The notes beneath the pieces were generated by a model. That model ran no database searches. It saw only the letters and a list, made by a program, of their open reading frames with translations, and was not told the DNA's origin. Of a stretch of 64,000 bases of DNA, positions 44,215 to 52,728 are shown piece after piece (the first letter of the stretch is position 1; the number at the start of each line of letters is the position of its first letter). The translations under genes were made by a program, and so were the position numbers. This DNA is from Mycolicibacterium sp. TUM20985 (lineage in GTDB: Bacteria; Actinomycetota; Actinomycetes; Mycobacteriales; Mycobacteriaceae), in contig NZ_AP027291.1 of the NCBI RefSeq assembly GCF_030295745.1, positions 930,001-994,000 of the forward strand. Direction: 5' to 3'.

Positions 44215-45907
44215 CGTCGGACTGCCCCTCCTGCAGGGTCTCCAGCAGTTCGCGGTGCGGCCCCACCAGGTAGGCGGTGTCCCCGGCGAACAGTCGAGTG
44301 TCCCGTCGAGGATGCAGCTGGACCTGCCCGGAACCCGAACCCGGCCCACGGGCGATGGCGATCACCCTCGTCCGGGTGGACATCTCGGCCATCGGCAACC
44401 CGTCGAGCTTGCTACCCGGTTCCACCTCGACGCCACCGACCATGAACGATTGCTGCCCCACCGAGAACGTGCCGAGCACCTCGAGCCCCATCGCCGTGCC
44501 GATGAACCACGGCGCGGCGAGCTCGACCGTCGAGCGGACGTTCTCGAAGCCGAAGCGTTGGGCCACGGCCGCGCCAAGGGTCCGGTCGTAGACGCGCAGC
44601 ACCACGGGGACACCCGGTGCGTCCGCGGACCGCATCCATCGCCCACCCAATCGTTCGCGTAGCACGATGCCCGTCTCGATGTTCACCATGTCGTCCTGCG
44701 TCAGCACCGCCACGGCCACGGCATCATCGATGCGGGCCGAGTCGAGGGTCTCGGCCAGCGTGGCGTCACCGAAGATCACCGGTACGCCGAGCTGCGCGGC
44801 CGACGGAAGGTACCGGTTGTCGCGGCTGCGCTCGATGGCCACCACGTCATGGCCGGCGGCCTTCAGGTCGGCCACCACCCGGATGCCGAACGAGCCGAGA
44901 CCGACGACGACGACGTGGTCGTGCAGTTCGCGGACCCGGCGCCGGCCGGCATTCTGCGCAATGCGCCGCGACAGCAGGAGGTCTGCCACGAACGCCATGA
45001 GTACGGCGGTGGTCGTCACGCCCGCGAACATCAACACGATGCCGAACAGTCGCAGCCAGGTCGGCTGGTCGACGAAGCTAAAGTCGCCGTAGCCCACGGT
45101 GGCGATGGTCTCGGTGGAGAAGTACAGCGCATCGATCAGGCTCATCCCCGGCCTGTCGTAGGTGAAGCGCAGCAATACGGTGGCGCCGAGCAGCAGGCTC
45201 ATCGATGCGGCCAGCGCCTTGAAGAAGTTCGGGTTCACGTCGTCCCGGAATGCGCGCACCGCATCGACGGTCCGCTGCCACGGTGTCCTTCGACGCGCCG
45301 CCTCGGCTGCCACGGGCGCGGCCACGGCGATACCGCGTGCGGCGAGATCGTCGGCCGTCCCGATCATCGCGGTCCAGTCACCGAGGTGGACTCGTTCGTC
45401 GCGGCCGGGACACGGCACCACGACGCCAGGATTCGGCGATCCGTCGCCGCGCAGGACGGCCACCGGAGCCAGATCGCCGAAGATCTCCCGCAGTGTGGCG
45501 TCACGCGGTGCGGCCGTGCCGGAGACGACGAACTCGATCCCGGCGACGGTGATCGAATGCGTGGTGCGCGAGAGACACGCCTCGACCACCGACGGCGCGG
45601 CGAGATCGGCGACGTCCAATATCGCGCCGGGACCGTTGCCGATGGCGACGGCCTCGCGCAGCACGCTGTTCGCCAGCCGGGCGACTACCCGTACGCTCGG
45701 GTTGAATTGTCTTGCCAGTAGGGCTATTTCAAGGTTGAGAGCATCATCGTCGTCGGCGCAGATGAGGGCCGCGGCGTCGGCGATGCCAGCGTCGCGCAGC
45801 CCTGCGGAGGAGTCGATGATCGCGATCTCCCGACCGGCGGCCCGCAGCTGCTCGATGATCCGCAAGCCCAGCGGATCATCGCCGCAGACGATGGTGTGGC
45901 CCTCCAT
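44180..45907 (-). CDS. Potassium channel-like protein with RCK domains on both sides of the pore
   Basis: 575 residues. Residues 1-185 form a Rossmann RCK/TrkA-N domain (HTIVCGDDPLGLRIIEQL) with a TrkA-C-like segment. Two membrane helices (about 229-247 and 285-312) enclose a pore loop with the filter TVGYGDF at 270-276. A second RCK domain starts at VVVVGLGSFGIRVV (about 333) and ends with a second TrkA-C region. Start taken at ATG 45907; a TAGCCT -10 box lies 7 nt upstream (leaderless), and the longer open frame upstream is antisense to the next gene. Predicted inner-membrane K+ channel gated by ligands. Confidence 0.85.
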   Translation of the reverse strand: MEGHTIVCGDDPLGLRIIEQLRAAGREIAIIDSSAGLRDAGIADAAALICADDDDALNLEIALLARQFNPSVRVVARLANSVLREAVAIGNGPGAILDVADLAAPSVVEACLSRTTHSITVAGIEFVVSGTAAPRDATLREIFGDLAPVAVLRGDGSPNPGVVVPCPGRDERVHLGDWTAMIGTADDLAARGIAVAAPVAAEAARRRTPWQRTVDAVRAFRDDVNPNFFKALAASMSLLLGATVLLRFTYDRPGMSLIDALYFSTETIATVGYGDFSFVDQPTWLRLFGIVLMFAGVTTTAVLMAFVADLLLSRRIAQNAGRRRVRELHDHVVVVGLGSFGIRVVADLKAAGHDVVAIERSRDNRYLPSAAQLGVPVIFGDATLAETLDSARIDDAVAVAVLTQDDMVNIETGIVLRERLGGRWMRSADAPGVPVVLRVYDRTLGAAVAQRFGFENVRSTVELAAPWFIGTAMGLEVLGTFSVGQQSFMVGGVEVEPGSKLDGLPMAEMSTRTRVIAIARGPGSGSGQVQLHPRRDTRLFAGDTAYLVGPHRELLETLQEGQSDVRGRAPSWRSP

Positions 45908-45914
45908 GCCGGTG

Positions 45915-45920
45915 AGGCTA
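45915..45920 (-). promoter_or_regulatory. -10 box of leaderless potassium channel gene
   Basis: TAGCCT on the minus strand, then 7 nt, then the ATG at 45907. Confidence 0.4.
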
Positions 45921-45958
45921 CTTCGGAAACCTCTCGGGCGAGGGGTGAAGATGGAGCC

Positions 45959-46684
45959 ATGTCCACCGCGAAGATCTACGTCAAGGCCTGCATCAACGGT
46001 GCCCGCACCCCCGATCAGCACCCGAACCTGCCCGTTACCCCCGAGGAACTGGCCGCCGCGGCGGCCGCCGCTCACGAAGCCGGTGCCCAGGCAGTGCACA
46101 TGCATCCCAAGACGCCCGACGGAAAGGACTCGCTCGAGCCCGACGTCGTCGCCGCCGCGGTGGCGGCCGTGCGCGCCGCGGTACCCGGTCTGCCGCTCGG
46201 AGTGACGACCGGGTTTTGGGCGCTACCGGACCCCGATGCGCGGCGCCGGGCGGTGGAGGCCTGGACGGTGCTGCCCGACTTCGCGTCGCTGAACTGGCAC
46301 GAGCCGGGATCACCTGAGCTGGCGGACGTCCTCCTGGGCAAGGGGCTCGGCGTAGAGATCGGGCTGTTCCATCTCGAGGCGGCGGCAGCGTGGGCCGATT
46401 CGGAGATGGCCCAGCACTGCATGCGGGTGATGATCGAATTGCAGGGTCACGAGGACGTCGACGTGGCGGATGCGATGCTCGAGCGGATCGCTGCGGCCGG
46501 TTCTCCGGCGCCGGTGCTGCTGCACGGTCTCGACGAGAGTTGTTGGCCGCTACTCGAACACGCGGGCGTGTGTGGCGTCCAGACGCGCATCGGCATGGAG
46601 GACACCCTCAAGCTGCCGGACGGCTCCGTCACGCCCGACAATGCTGCCCTGGTGTCGGCGGCGATGGACTTGCTCAGTCGGTAG
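45959..46684 (+). CDS. BKACE-family (DUF849, beta-keto acid cleavage) enzyme
   Basis: 241 residues starting MSTAKIYVKACINGARTP. TIM barrel with the metal-binding AVHMHPKTPDG segment (two histidines) and later VLLHGLDESCWPLLEHA. BKACE enzymes condense beta-keto acids with acetyl-CoA and split them to a CoA ester plus acetoacetate. This is shorter than the classic members (about 270-310), as in a subset of actinobacterial forms. It is divergent from the channel gene and overlaps the convergent cupin by 11 nt. Confidence 0.82.
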   Translation: MSTAKIYVKACINGARTPDQHPNLPVTPEELAAAAAAAHEAGAQAVHMHPKTPDGKDSLEPDVVAAAVAAVRAAVPGLPLGVTTGFWALPDPDARRRAVEAWTVLPDFASLNWHEPGSPELADVLLGKGLGVEIGLFHLEAAAAWADSEMAQHCMRVMIELQGHEDVDVADAMLERIAAAGSPAPVLLHGLDESCWPLLEHAGVCGVQTRIGMEDTLKLPDGSVTPDNAALVSAAMDLLSR

Positions 46685-47120
46685 AGGCGCCGAGCACGAA
46701 GTCGGCGAAGTCGAAGCCGGGAACGACGACGCAGCTCACCAGGGCGGGCTCGTCGTCGCGCGGCGTGGCGCGTTGCCAGTGTCCCGGCGGCACCACGAAC
46801 TGCGGCTCCTCACCGGCGCCGACGTCGCTACCCAGCACACGGGTGGTGGCGTCGTGATGTTCCACCCCCACCTCGAGCAGGAGCGGGCTGCCGCGGTGGT
46901 GTAGCCACAGCTCAGCACTGCGGACGGTGTGCCACGCCGACTGCTGACCCGGCATCAGGAGGAAGAGAATGGCGGTGCCCGCATTGCGTGGGCCCGTGTA
47001 CTCGGGCGGAAGTGCGGGCTGGCCGAGGATCAGCTCGCTGCGCCACGTCTCGCGGTACCAGCCCCCTTCCGGGTGCGGCGCTAGGTCGAGTTTCCGGGCC
47101 CAGTCGGGGAGCTCGGTCAT
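46674..47120 (-). CDS. Cupin_5 (DUF985) protein
   Basis: 148 residues. The cupin_5 pattern is clear: LDLAPHPEGGWYRETWRS, ILFLLMPGQQSAWHTVRSAELWLHHRGSP, and the late PPGHWQRA and VVPGFDFADFVLG. Histidines in HPEGG, WHTV and LHHRG are candidate metal ligands. Family function is unknown, sometimes linked to sugar epimerase-like folds. Cytoplasmic; single gene on this strand. Confidence 0.9.
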   Translation of the reverse strand: MTELPDWARKLDLAPHPEGGWYRETWRSELILGQPALPPEYTGPRNAGTAILFLLMPGQQSAWHTVRSAELWLHHRGSPLLLEVGVEHHDATTRVLGSDVGAGEEPQFVVPPGHWQRATPRDDEPALVSCVVVPGFDFADFVLGASTD

Positions 47121-47156
47121 GGGCTCAGCCTACGTCGAAGGGGGCCGGAAACCCGA

Positions 47157-47162
47157 TACGCT
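47157..47162 (+). promoter_or_regulatory. -10 box of leaderless membrane protein gene
   Basis: TACGCT, then 7 nt, then the ATG at 47170. Confidence 0.45.
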
Positions 47163-47169
47163 CGACCGC

Positions 47170-47604
47170 ATGGCCCGCCTGCGTCCCGGATGGTTCGTCG
47201 TGCTCGGCTCGACGGTACTTCTGGTCAGCGCTTGGCTGCCGTGGCTGATGACGAACGTCGACGGGGGCGGACAGGCGAACGCGATCGGCGGCAAGCTCGG
47301 CGCGATCGACGTGCCCCCAAACGGCTTCGGCGTAGGGCAGCTCATCGTCGTGCTCAGTTCGACGTTGATCGTGGCCGCGGCGATGGCGGCACGCAGCCTC
47401 TACGCAAAGTCTTCTTCGACTGCAGCCCTAGGCATCTCAGTGCTACTAGCCGTCTTGGTGCTGTGGTACTACCGACTGTACGTCGCACCCCCGGTGGCCG
47501 CGGGCTACGGCCTCTACGTCGGCGGCGGCGCGGTGCTGGCCTGCGCCGTGCTGTCGGTAGTCGCCATGGTCGCGGCGTGGTCGGGGATGGGGCGTCGTCG
47601 ATGA
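47170..47604 (+). CDS. Four-helix membrane protein (Rv0912-like)
   Basis: 144 residues with four hydrophobic segments: LVLLVSAWLPWL-type helix near the start, [35 protein letters not shown] and GGGAVLACAVLSVVAMVAAW. Small conserved mycobacterial integral membrane protein without known function; matches the position of Rv0912. The start is set by the leaderless -10 spacing. The GNAT gene overlaps its stop (ATGA). Confidence 0.83.
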   Translation: MARLRPGWFVVLGSTVLLVSAWLPWLMTNVDGGGQANAIGGKLGAIDVPPNGFGVGQLIVVLSSTLIVAAAMAARSLYAKSSSTAALGISVLLAVLVLWYYRLYVAPPVAAGYGLYVGGGAVLACAVLSVVAMVAAWSGMGRRR

Positions 47605-48188
47605 GCGGCTTCCTCGAACCCGTTGCGTTGGCGGGGGAGCGCTGGGTGTCGATCGAACCGTTGACGCGGGCCCACGTGCCGGAGATCGCGGCGGCGGCCA
47701 GCGACGTTCGGCCGCTGTGGTTCACCAGCGCCCCGACGCCCGACACCGCCGAGGAGTGGGCCGACGGGCGGCTGGCCGCGCAACACCCCGACACGGGTCT
47801 GACGTTCGTCGTCCGCGCCCTCGACGGTGGCGACGTGCTCGGATCCTCCAGCTACTGTCACGTCGACCCGCCCAACCGGCGGCTCGAGATCGGCTACACG
47901 TGGTATCGCCAATCGGTGCGACGGACGGGCGTGAACACCGAGTGCAAGCTGCTGATGCTGACCCATACGTTCGACGTATTGGATTGTGTAGCAGTGGAAT
48001 TCCGCACCCACTTCTTCAACACCACCAGCCGCGCCGCGATCGAACGGCTGGGCGCCAAGCAGGACGGGATACTGCGCAGCCACCAACTGCTGGCCGACGG
48101 ATCCCGCCGCGACACCGTCGTCTACTCGATCCTGGACGTGGAGTGGCCCGCGGTGCGCAACAATTTGCGATTCAGGCTTGACCGCTAG
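47601..48188 (+). CDS. GNAT-family N-acetyltransferase (RimJ/RimL type)
   Basis: 195 residues: WVSIEPLTRAHVPEIAAAA at the start, VLGSSSYCHVDPPNRRLEIGYTWYRQSVRRTGVNTECKLLMLTH, which contains the acetyl-CoA loop (RRTGVN), and VEFRTHFFNTTSRAAIERLGAKQDGILR. This is the ribosomal-protein-alanine-acetyltransferase-like subfamily, typically acting on protein N-termini or small amines. Translationally coupled to the upstream membrane protein; ends 4 nt into the convergent regulator gene. Confidence 0.9.
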   Translation: MSGFLEPVALAGERWVSIEPLTRAHVPEIAAAASDVRPLWFTSAPTPDTAEEWADGRLAAQHPDTGLTFVVRALDGGDVLGSSSYCHVDPPNRRLEIGYTWYRQSVRRTGVNTECKLLMLTHTFDVLDCVAVEFRTHFFNTTSRAAIERLGAKQDGILRSHQLLADGSRRDTVVYSILDVEWPAVRNNLRFRLDR

Positions 48189-49084
48189 GCCCCTCGACGC
48201 TGGAGGTCCGCGCCCCGCAGCGGCCCGGCACACTGGTCGCAGGTAAGCACGGCGTCGAAGGCATTGCCGCAGGACGTATGGCGGAGCAGCACGGCGGGAC
48301 CCTCGGGTGCGGCGAACCAGCGTTGGGCCCACTGCAGCGAGGTGATCAGCACGGGAAAGACGGCTCGGCCCTTTTCGGTGAGCAGATAGCGTCCGCCGCG
48401 GGGTTCGAGCACTCCGCCCGCCGTGAAGATCTGCAGCCGGTGGGTCAGCGAACTGGGCGGAGCGCCGAGTTGGCCGGCGAAGTCACCGAACCGCGTCGTG
48501 CCGACGAACGCCGCCACCAACAGTGCGAAGGCCCATCGGTTGCCGAGGATGCCCATGGTCTCCGGGAACAGCCCGGCCCGCCCCGGCGCCGCCCCGGACG
48601 CCGACCGGCGCCGCGTCGACTCCACGGGCATGGACCGCGGCCACGACCCGCTGGGTCCCCACGCGACGGTCAGCTCCTTCTCCGTGACGACCTGCGCGCA
48701 ACTCCGGCAGGTGACCAGCGGCGCGAACGGGGCGTCGCAGCCGAGGTGATGCATGGTGGGCAGGCGCTCGGAGTGGTCGGGCACCCAGCGGCGTTCCCAC
48801 TCCCAGATCGACGTCAGGACGGGCCACAGCGAGCGCCCCTGCGGGGTCGGGAGGTACTCGTACCGGGCTGGTTTCGCGTGATAGAGGGTGCGCTCCAGCA
48901 GGCCGTCGTCGGTCATCGCCGACAGCCGTCGGGTGAGCACCGCGTGAGAGATCGGCAGGCGTGCGGCGAAGTCGCCGTATCGGGTGACGCCCAGGAGCGA
49001 CTGCTGGGCGATCAGGAGTGTCCACTCGTCACCGAGAACGCCGAGCATCCGGCCGACGGCGTTGACTCCGCGCGGCTCGTTCAC
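48185..49084 (-). CDS. Tandem double-HxlR transcriptional regulator with CxnCxxC modules
   Basis: 299 residues made of two HxlR winged-helix domains in one chain. Copy 1 (about 5-100): RMLGVLGDEWTLLIAQQSLLG, YGDFAARLPISHAVLTRRL. Copy 2 (about 170-260): MGILGNRWAFALLVAAFVG, FGDFAGQLGAPPSSLTHRL. Each is followed by a cysteine module, CDAPFAPLVTCRSC and CGNAFDAVLTCDQC, resembling a small zinc ribbon. HxlR proteins normally dimerise, so this may be a pseudo-dimer. It is the last gene of the thiolase-carotenoid oxygenase operon, its GTG directly after the oxygenase stop. Confidence 0.88.
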   Translation of the reverse strand: MNEPRGVNAVGRMLGVLGDEWTLLIAQQSLLGVTRYGDFAARLPISHAVLTRRLSAMTDDGLLERTLYHAKPARYEYLPTPQGRSLWPVLTSIWEWERRWVPDHSERLPTMHHLGCDAPFAPLVTCRSCAQVVTEKELTVAWGPSGSWPRSMPVESTRRRSASGAAPGRAGLFPETMGILGNRWAFALLVAAFVGTTRFGDFAGQLGAPPSSLTHRLQIFTAGGVLEPRGGRYLLTEKGRAVFPVLITSLQWAQRWFAAPEGPAVLLRHTSCGNAFDAVLTCDQCAGPLRGADLQRRGA

Positions 49085-50602
49085 CTACAGGCCGACTGCC
49101 TCTGCAGCGGTGTCGGTCTGCTGCCAGCGGCGTAGCTCCGACCCTGGTGCCCACGTGGAATGCGTTCCACTGGAGACTCTTTCGGGGAGCGCCAGCTTGC
49201 ATACCGGACCGTCGCCCACCCTGGCGGCGTCGAAGACCAGACAGTAGGAGGCGTCGGCGTTCATGTCGGTGGTGATGGTGACCAGATACCCGTCGTCCTC
49301 GCCCGCAGAGCCCAGCCGGGGCGCCATGGCGGTCTCGCTTCCGTAGACGCCGTCGGGGAACGCGAAGTGCTCCTCGGCGCCGGTCTGCAGGTCGTGCTTG
49401 ACCATGCCGTCGAAGAGGAACCACCCCGGCTTGCCCGTCGCGGCATACGTGTAGCGGTAGTTCGCACCCGCGTAGCCCGGGTTGATCATGCCGAATTCCG
49501 TGATGCGGTCGGAGAGTGACTCCTCGCGCACTCCGCCGGTGACCAGGTTGAAGCGCCAGCGGTGCAGTCGCGCCTGCATCCTGTCCAGGGCGAGGAAGCG
49601 GAAGGCGCGCTGCCACTTGTCGCCAAGGCCGTTGTCGGTGGGCTCTGGGTCGCCCTGGTAGAAGCCGTCGAGGACGATCTCGTCGCCTTCCTCATAGGCG
49701 TTGGTGAAGTGCAGGACGTAGGTCGGGTCGGCCTCGAACCACTGGATCTGGGACGTGTCACCGCGCCGCGGGATCACGGCGAATCGCGACGGCAGGTCGC
49801 GGTGGAAGCGCGCCACGTGGGCATTGCGTTCCAGGTACTCGGGCTCCCAGAACAGCGGAAAGTCGTTGAGGATGGCGTAGTTCTCGGTGAAGGCCATGTC
49901 GTGCGGCAGGCGTGGGCCGGGCAGCGGCACGTCGACGTAGTGCACCAGATCGTTGTTGGCGTCGACGACGCCGTAGTGCATGAACGGCTCCTGCTTGGAG
50001 TAGTTGAAGAAGAGCAGTTCGCCGGTCCTGTCGTCGACCTTCGGGTGGGCCGACACTCCCCAGTGATGCGGGAAATCCCCGTTCCACTGCTGCTTGCCCA
50101 GGGTGTCGCCGCTAAAGGGATCGACGCGGTAGAGGTCCCCGCACTGGTAGAAACTACTCAGCGCCGTGCCGCGATGCACGATCACGTCCGTACTGGAGGC
50201 GTCCTTCATCAACGTCCTTGCGCCCCAGCCATAGTCGCGTTTCGCCAGGCCGACCGGTTCGGCGAGCCCCGGCCACAGCGGGCCGCCCGCGTCGTTCTCC
50301 TCGGCGAACCCGTCGGTCTTGACGAACCTGTTGCGGTAGAAAGCCTTTCCGTCGCGGAACCCGACGACGTGGATCATGCCGTCACCGTCGAAGGGGTGGT
50401 AGGCCTTCATCGCGGGATGCAGCGGGTTCTCCGTATTGCGAAGGTAGACACCGTCGAGATCGCGGGGGAGCTCACCTTCTACGACCGTGAGGTCGTCGGC
50501 GTCCCATTCGGTCGACTGTGGGCGCCACGGCCCCGTGCGGTACGGGTGGTCGTCGTCCTCGGGCAGGGTCGAGAGGAACTTTCCGACGATCTCTACGTGC
50601 AT
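49085..50602 (-). CDS. Carotenoid cleavage oxygenase family protein (Rv0913c-like)
   Basis: 505 residues. RPE65/carotenoid dioxygenase propeller motifs: GELPRDLDGVYLRNTENPLHP, HPFDGDGMIHVV, HHWGVSAHPKVD, PLPGPRLPHDMAFTENYAI and, near the C-terminus, STWAPG (CHSTW-like), supplying candidate Fe(II) histidines. Substrates in the family are carotenoids, apocarotenoids, stilbenes or lignin fragments; a specific one cannot be read here. Second gene of the operon, 3 nt after the thiolase stop. Cytoplasmic. Confidence 0.9.
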   Translation of the reverse strand: MHVEIVGKFLSTLPEDDDHPYRTGPWRPQSTEWDADDLTVVEGELPRDLDGVYLRNTENPLHPAMKAYHPFDGDGMIHVVGFRDGKAFYRNRFVKTDGFAEENDAGGPLWPGLAEPVGLAKRDYGWGARTLMKDASSTDVIVHRGTALSSFYQCGDLYRVDPFSGDTLGKQQWNGDFPHHWGVSAHPKVDDRTGELLFFNYSKQEPFMHYGVVDANNDLVHYVDVPLPGPRLPHDMAFTENYAILNDFPLFWEPEYLERNAHVARFHRDLPSRFAVIPRRGDTSQIQWFEADPTYVLHFTNAYEEGDEIVLDGFYQGDPEPTDNGLGDKWQRAFRFLALDRMQARLHRWRFNLVTGGVREESLSDRITEFGMINPGYAGANYRYTYAATGKPGWFLFDGMVKHDLQTGAEEHFAFPDGVYGSETAMAPRLGSAGEDDGYLVTITTDMNADASYCLVFDAARVGDGPVCKLALPERVSSGTHSTWAPGSELRRWQQTDTAAEAVGL

Positions 50603-50605
50603 TCG

Positions 50606-51826
50606 CTACTCCCTTGCAGTGCTGACGACGAAGCTGACCGTGGTGGCCGTACTGCCACCGAAGTTGAGCGTTCCGAAAGTGCGTGCGCCATCTACCTGAT
50701 AGTCGCCCGCGGTGCCGCTGACCTGTTTGGCGGCGTCGAGGAGCATGCGCACCCCCGAGGCGCCGACGGGATGGCCGCCGCCGATCAGACCGCCGCTGGG
50801 GTTGACGGGCAGCCGTCCGCCGATCTCGATCTCGCCGTTCTCGATGGCCTTCCACGATTCGCCGGGATCCGTCAGCCCGATGTGGTCGATGGCGAGGTAC
50901 TCGCTGGGGGTGAAGCAGTCGTGCACCTCGATGCCGTCGAGGTCGTCGAGCGTGACCCGGGCCCGGTCGAACGCGTCGAGGACGGCGCCGCGGACGTGCG
51001 GCATGACATAGGGCCCGTCGGCCGAATGGTTCAACTTCTGCCGCATGCCGAGGCCGACCGTGCGGTGTCCCCACCCCTCGATCCGGGCCACGGGTTTTGC
51101 CTCGGGATGATCGCGCAGGTAGTCGTCGGTGACGAGCACGACGCCCGCCCCGCCGTCGGTCATCTGGCTGCAGTCGAACCGACGGATGCGGCCCTCGACG
51201 ATGGGATTCTGGACGTCGTCGTCGGTGAGCGGCGCGGGCACCGCCCACTCGCGTGTCTGCGCGTTCGGGTTGCGCCGGGCGTTGGAGAGGTTCACCGTGG
51301 CGATGGCCCGCAGATGGCTCTCGTCGAGACCGTAGCGGCGGTCGTACTCATCGGCGACCTCGGAGAACATGTACGGCCACATGAACGTCGCGTCGCGGCC
51401 CTCGTGGCCGATCCAGGCGGCGGCGCCGAGGTGTTGGGCGGCGATGTCACCGGGCACGGTCTTCTCTAGCTCGACGCCGACGACGAGCGCCGTGTCGTAG
51501 GCACCGGACCGTAGATCGGCGATCGCCGCGAGCACCGCGATGCTGCCGGAGGCGCAGGCGGCCTCGTGGCGCGACGACGGGGTGTCCCACAAGCCGTCCA
51601 CGACGGTCGCGGGCATGGCGCCCAGATGCCCCTGACCGGCGAACAGCTCGCCGAAGGCATTGCCGACGTGCACGACGCCGATGTCGGCTGCGTCGATCCT
51701 GGCGGCCTGCAGCGTGCCCGTCACGACCTCGGCGGTGAGGCCGGCGAAGTCGACACCCTCCCGGGTGAGGTTGCGCGCGAAGTCGCTCTGGTGGCCGCCG
51801 AGGATCCACACGTCGCTGCCTTGCAT
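50606..51826 (-). CDS. SCP-x-type thiolase (Rv0914c-like)
   Basis: 406 residues. Thiolase-like N-half with the nucleophilic cysteine in RHEAACASGSIAVLAA (about residue 91) and C-half motifs EVHDCFTPSEYLAIDHIG and NPSGGLIGGGHPVGASG, the last providing the catalytic histidine. This is the SCP-x/acetyl-CoA acetyltransferase-like branch used in sterol side-chain and branched-lipid degradation. It leads the operon thiolase-carotenoid oxygenase-regulator. A possible -10 (TAGTAT on the minus strand) lies 9 nt before its ATG. Confidence 0.9.
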   Translation of the reverse strand: MQGSDVWILGGHQSDFARNLTREGVDFAGLTAEVVTGTLQAARIDAADIGVVHVGNAFGELFAGQGHLGAMPATVVDGLWDTPSSRHEAACASGSIAVLAAIADLRSGAYDTALVVGVELEKTVPGDIAAQHLGAAAWIGHEGRDATFMWPYMFSEVADEYDRRYGLDESHLRAIATVNLSNARRNPNAQTREWAVPAPLTDDDVQNPIVEGRIRRFDCSQMTDGGAGVVLVTDDYLRDHPEAKPVARIEGWGHRTVGLGMRQKLNHSADGPYVMPHVRGAVLDAFDRARVTLDDLDGIEVHDCFTPSEYLAIDHIGLTDPGESWKAIENGEIEIGGRLPVNPSGGLIGGGHPVGASGVRMLLDAAKQVSGTAGDYQVDGARTFGTLNFGGSTATTVSFVVSTARE

Positions 51827-51886
51827 GGTGGGACGATACTACAACTAACAGAGTGACTGGGGAATGGTTTGTATCCTGGAACCAGC

Positions 51887-51920
51887 GATCCCGCCGGCTC
51901 GTAGCTGAACCGGCGGGATC
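51887..51920 (+). promoter_or_regulatory. Strong leader hairpin 1 upstream of GAF-ANTAR gene
   Basis: GATCCCGCCGG (51887-51897) pairs perfectly with CCGGCGGGATC (51910-51920), an 11-bp stem with a 12-nt loop. No U-run follows, so a plain terminator is unlikely. Alternatively GGAACC with CGTA inside this region could be an ECF-type promoter. Confidence 0.6.
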
Positions 51921-51926
51921 TAGGTT

Positions 51927-51950
51927 TGCTCGGCTGTCGACAACCGAGCA
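51927..51950 (+). promoter_or_regulatory. Leader hairpin 2 upstream of GAF-ANTAR gene
   Basis: TGCTCGG (51927-51933) pairs with CCGAGCA (51944-51950); the 10-nt loop contains the self-complementary TGTCGACA. It follows hairpin 1 after 6 nt, giving a two-stem leader before an RNA-binding-domain protein. Confidence 0.55.
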
Positions 51951-52027
51951 CACCTGTAACTCGGCATTTCCCGTCCTCAGGAGTCACAAACGTGCTTGTA
52001 GGTACCCGCAGGGGGCAAGATGCTGTC

Positions 52028-52708
52028 ATGAAGGTGCAGAACCACGATCTCGCGCTCCGCATGGCGGAGCTCTCGCGCGTGATCGCGCTGCGGAAGGTCG
52101 ACGACGTTCTTGCCGACGTCACCACGGCGGCGAAGGAGTTGATTCCCGGGGTCGACGAGGCCGGTGTGCTGCTGGTCGGCAAGGCCAGCACCTTCGAGAC
52201 GTTGGCCCCGACCGGTGACCTGATGTACAAGCTCGACGAGTTGCAGATGCGCTTCGGTGAGGGCCCCTGTGTGGAGGCGGCGCTCGATGAGATCGTGGTG
52301 CGTACCGATGACTTCCGTGACGAGCCGCGGTTTCCGAAGTACGCACCGGAGGTCGTCAAGTTGGGGGTGCTCTCGGCGCTGTCGTTCAAGCTGTACACCG
52401 CCGACCGCACCGCGGGGGCCCTGAACCTGTTCGGGTTCGAGCCCGGGTTGTGGGACAGCGAGGCGGAGTCGATCGGGATGATCCTGGCGGCGCATGCCGC
52501 GGCGGCGATCCTGGCCAGCCGCGAGGGCGAGCAGTTGCAGTCGGCGTTGTCCACGCGGGATCGGATCGGGCAGGCCAAGGGCATCATCATGGAACGGTTC
52601 AAGATCGACGATGTGCGCGCGTTTGCGATGCTGCGTCAGCTGTCGCAGGATTCCAACGTCAAGTTGATCGACGTGGCGCAGCGCGTCATCGACACCCGCG
52701 GGGACTGA
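52028..52708 (+). CDS. GAF-ANTAR domain protein
   Basis: 226 residues. The GAF domain (about 25-165) contains DEAGVLLVGKA, GEGPCVEAALDEIVVRTDDF and AGALNLFGFEPGLWD. The C-terminal ANTAR domain (about 170-222; RDRIGQAKGIIMERFKIDD and AFAMLRQLSQDSNVKL) is a three-helix RNA-binding antiterminator module. Such proteins sense a small molecule or redox signal and act on two-stem RNA targets. The start is at ATG 52028; 200 bp of leader with two hairpins precedes it. Mycobacteria have several related genes. Confidence 0.92.
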   Translation: MKVQNHDLALRMAELSRVIALRKVDDVLADVTTAAKELIPGVDEAGVLLVGKASTFETLAPTGDLMYKLDELQMRFGEGPCVEAALDEIVVRTDDFRDEPRFPKYAPEVVKLGVLSALSFKLYTADRTAGALNLFGFEPGLWDSEAESIGMILAAHAAAAILASREGEQLQSALSTRDRIGQAKGIIMERFKIDDVRAFAMLRQLSQDSNVKLIDVAQRVIDTRGD

Positions 52709-52728
52709 CGGCGCGCCCCGTGCGCCAC

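Noticed and set aside
51887..51920. Strong hairpin considered as a transcription terminator
   Set aside because: It lies upstream of both divergent genes, so no upstream transcript needs termination here, and there is no U-tract.
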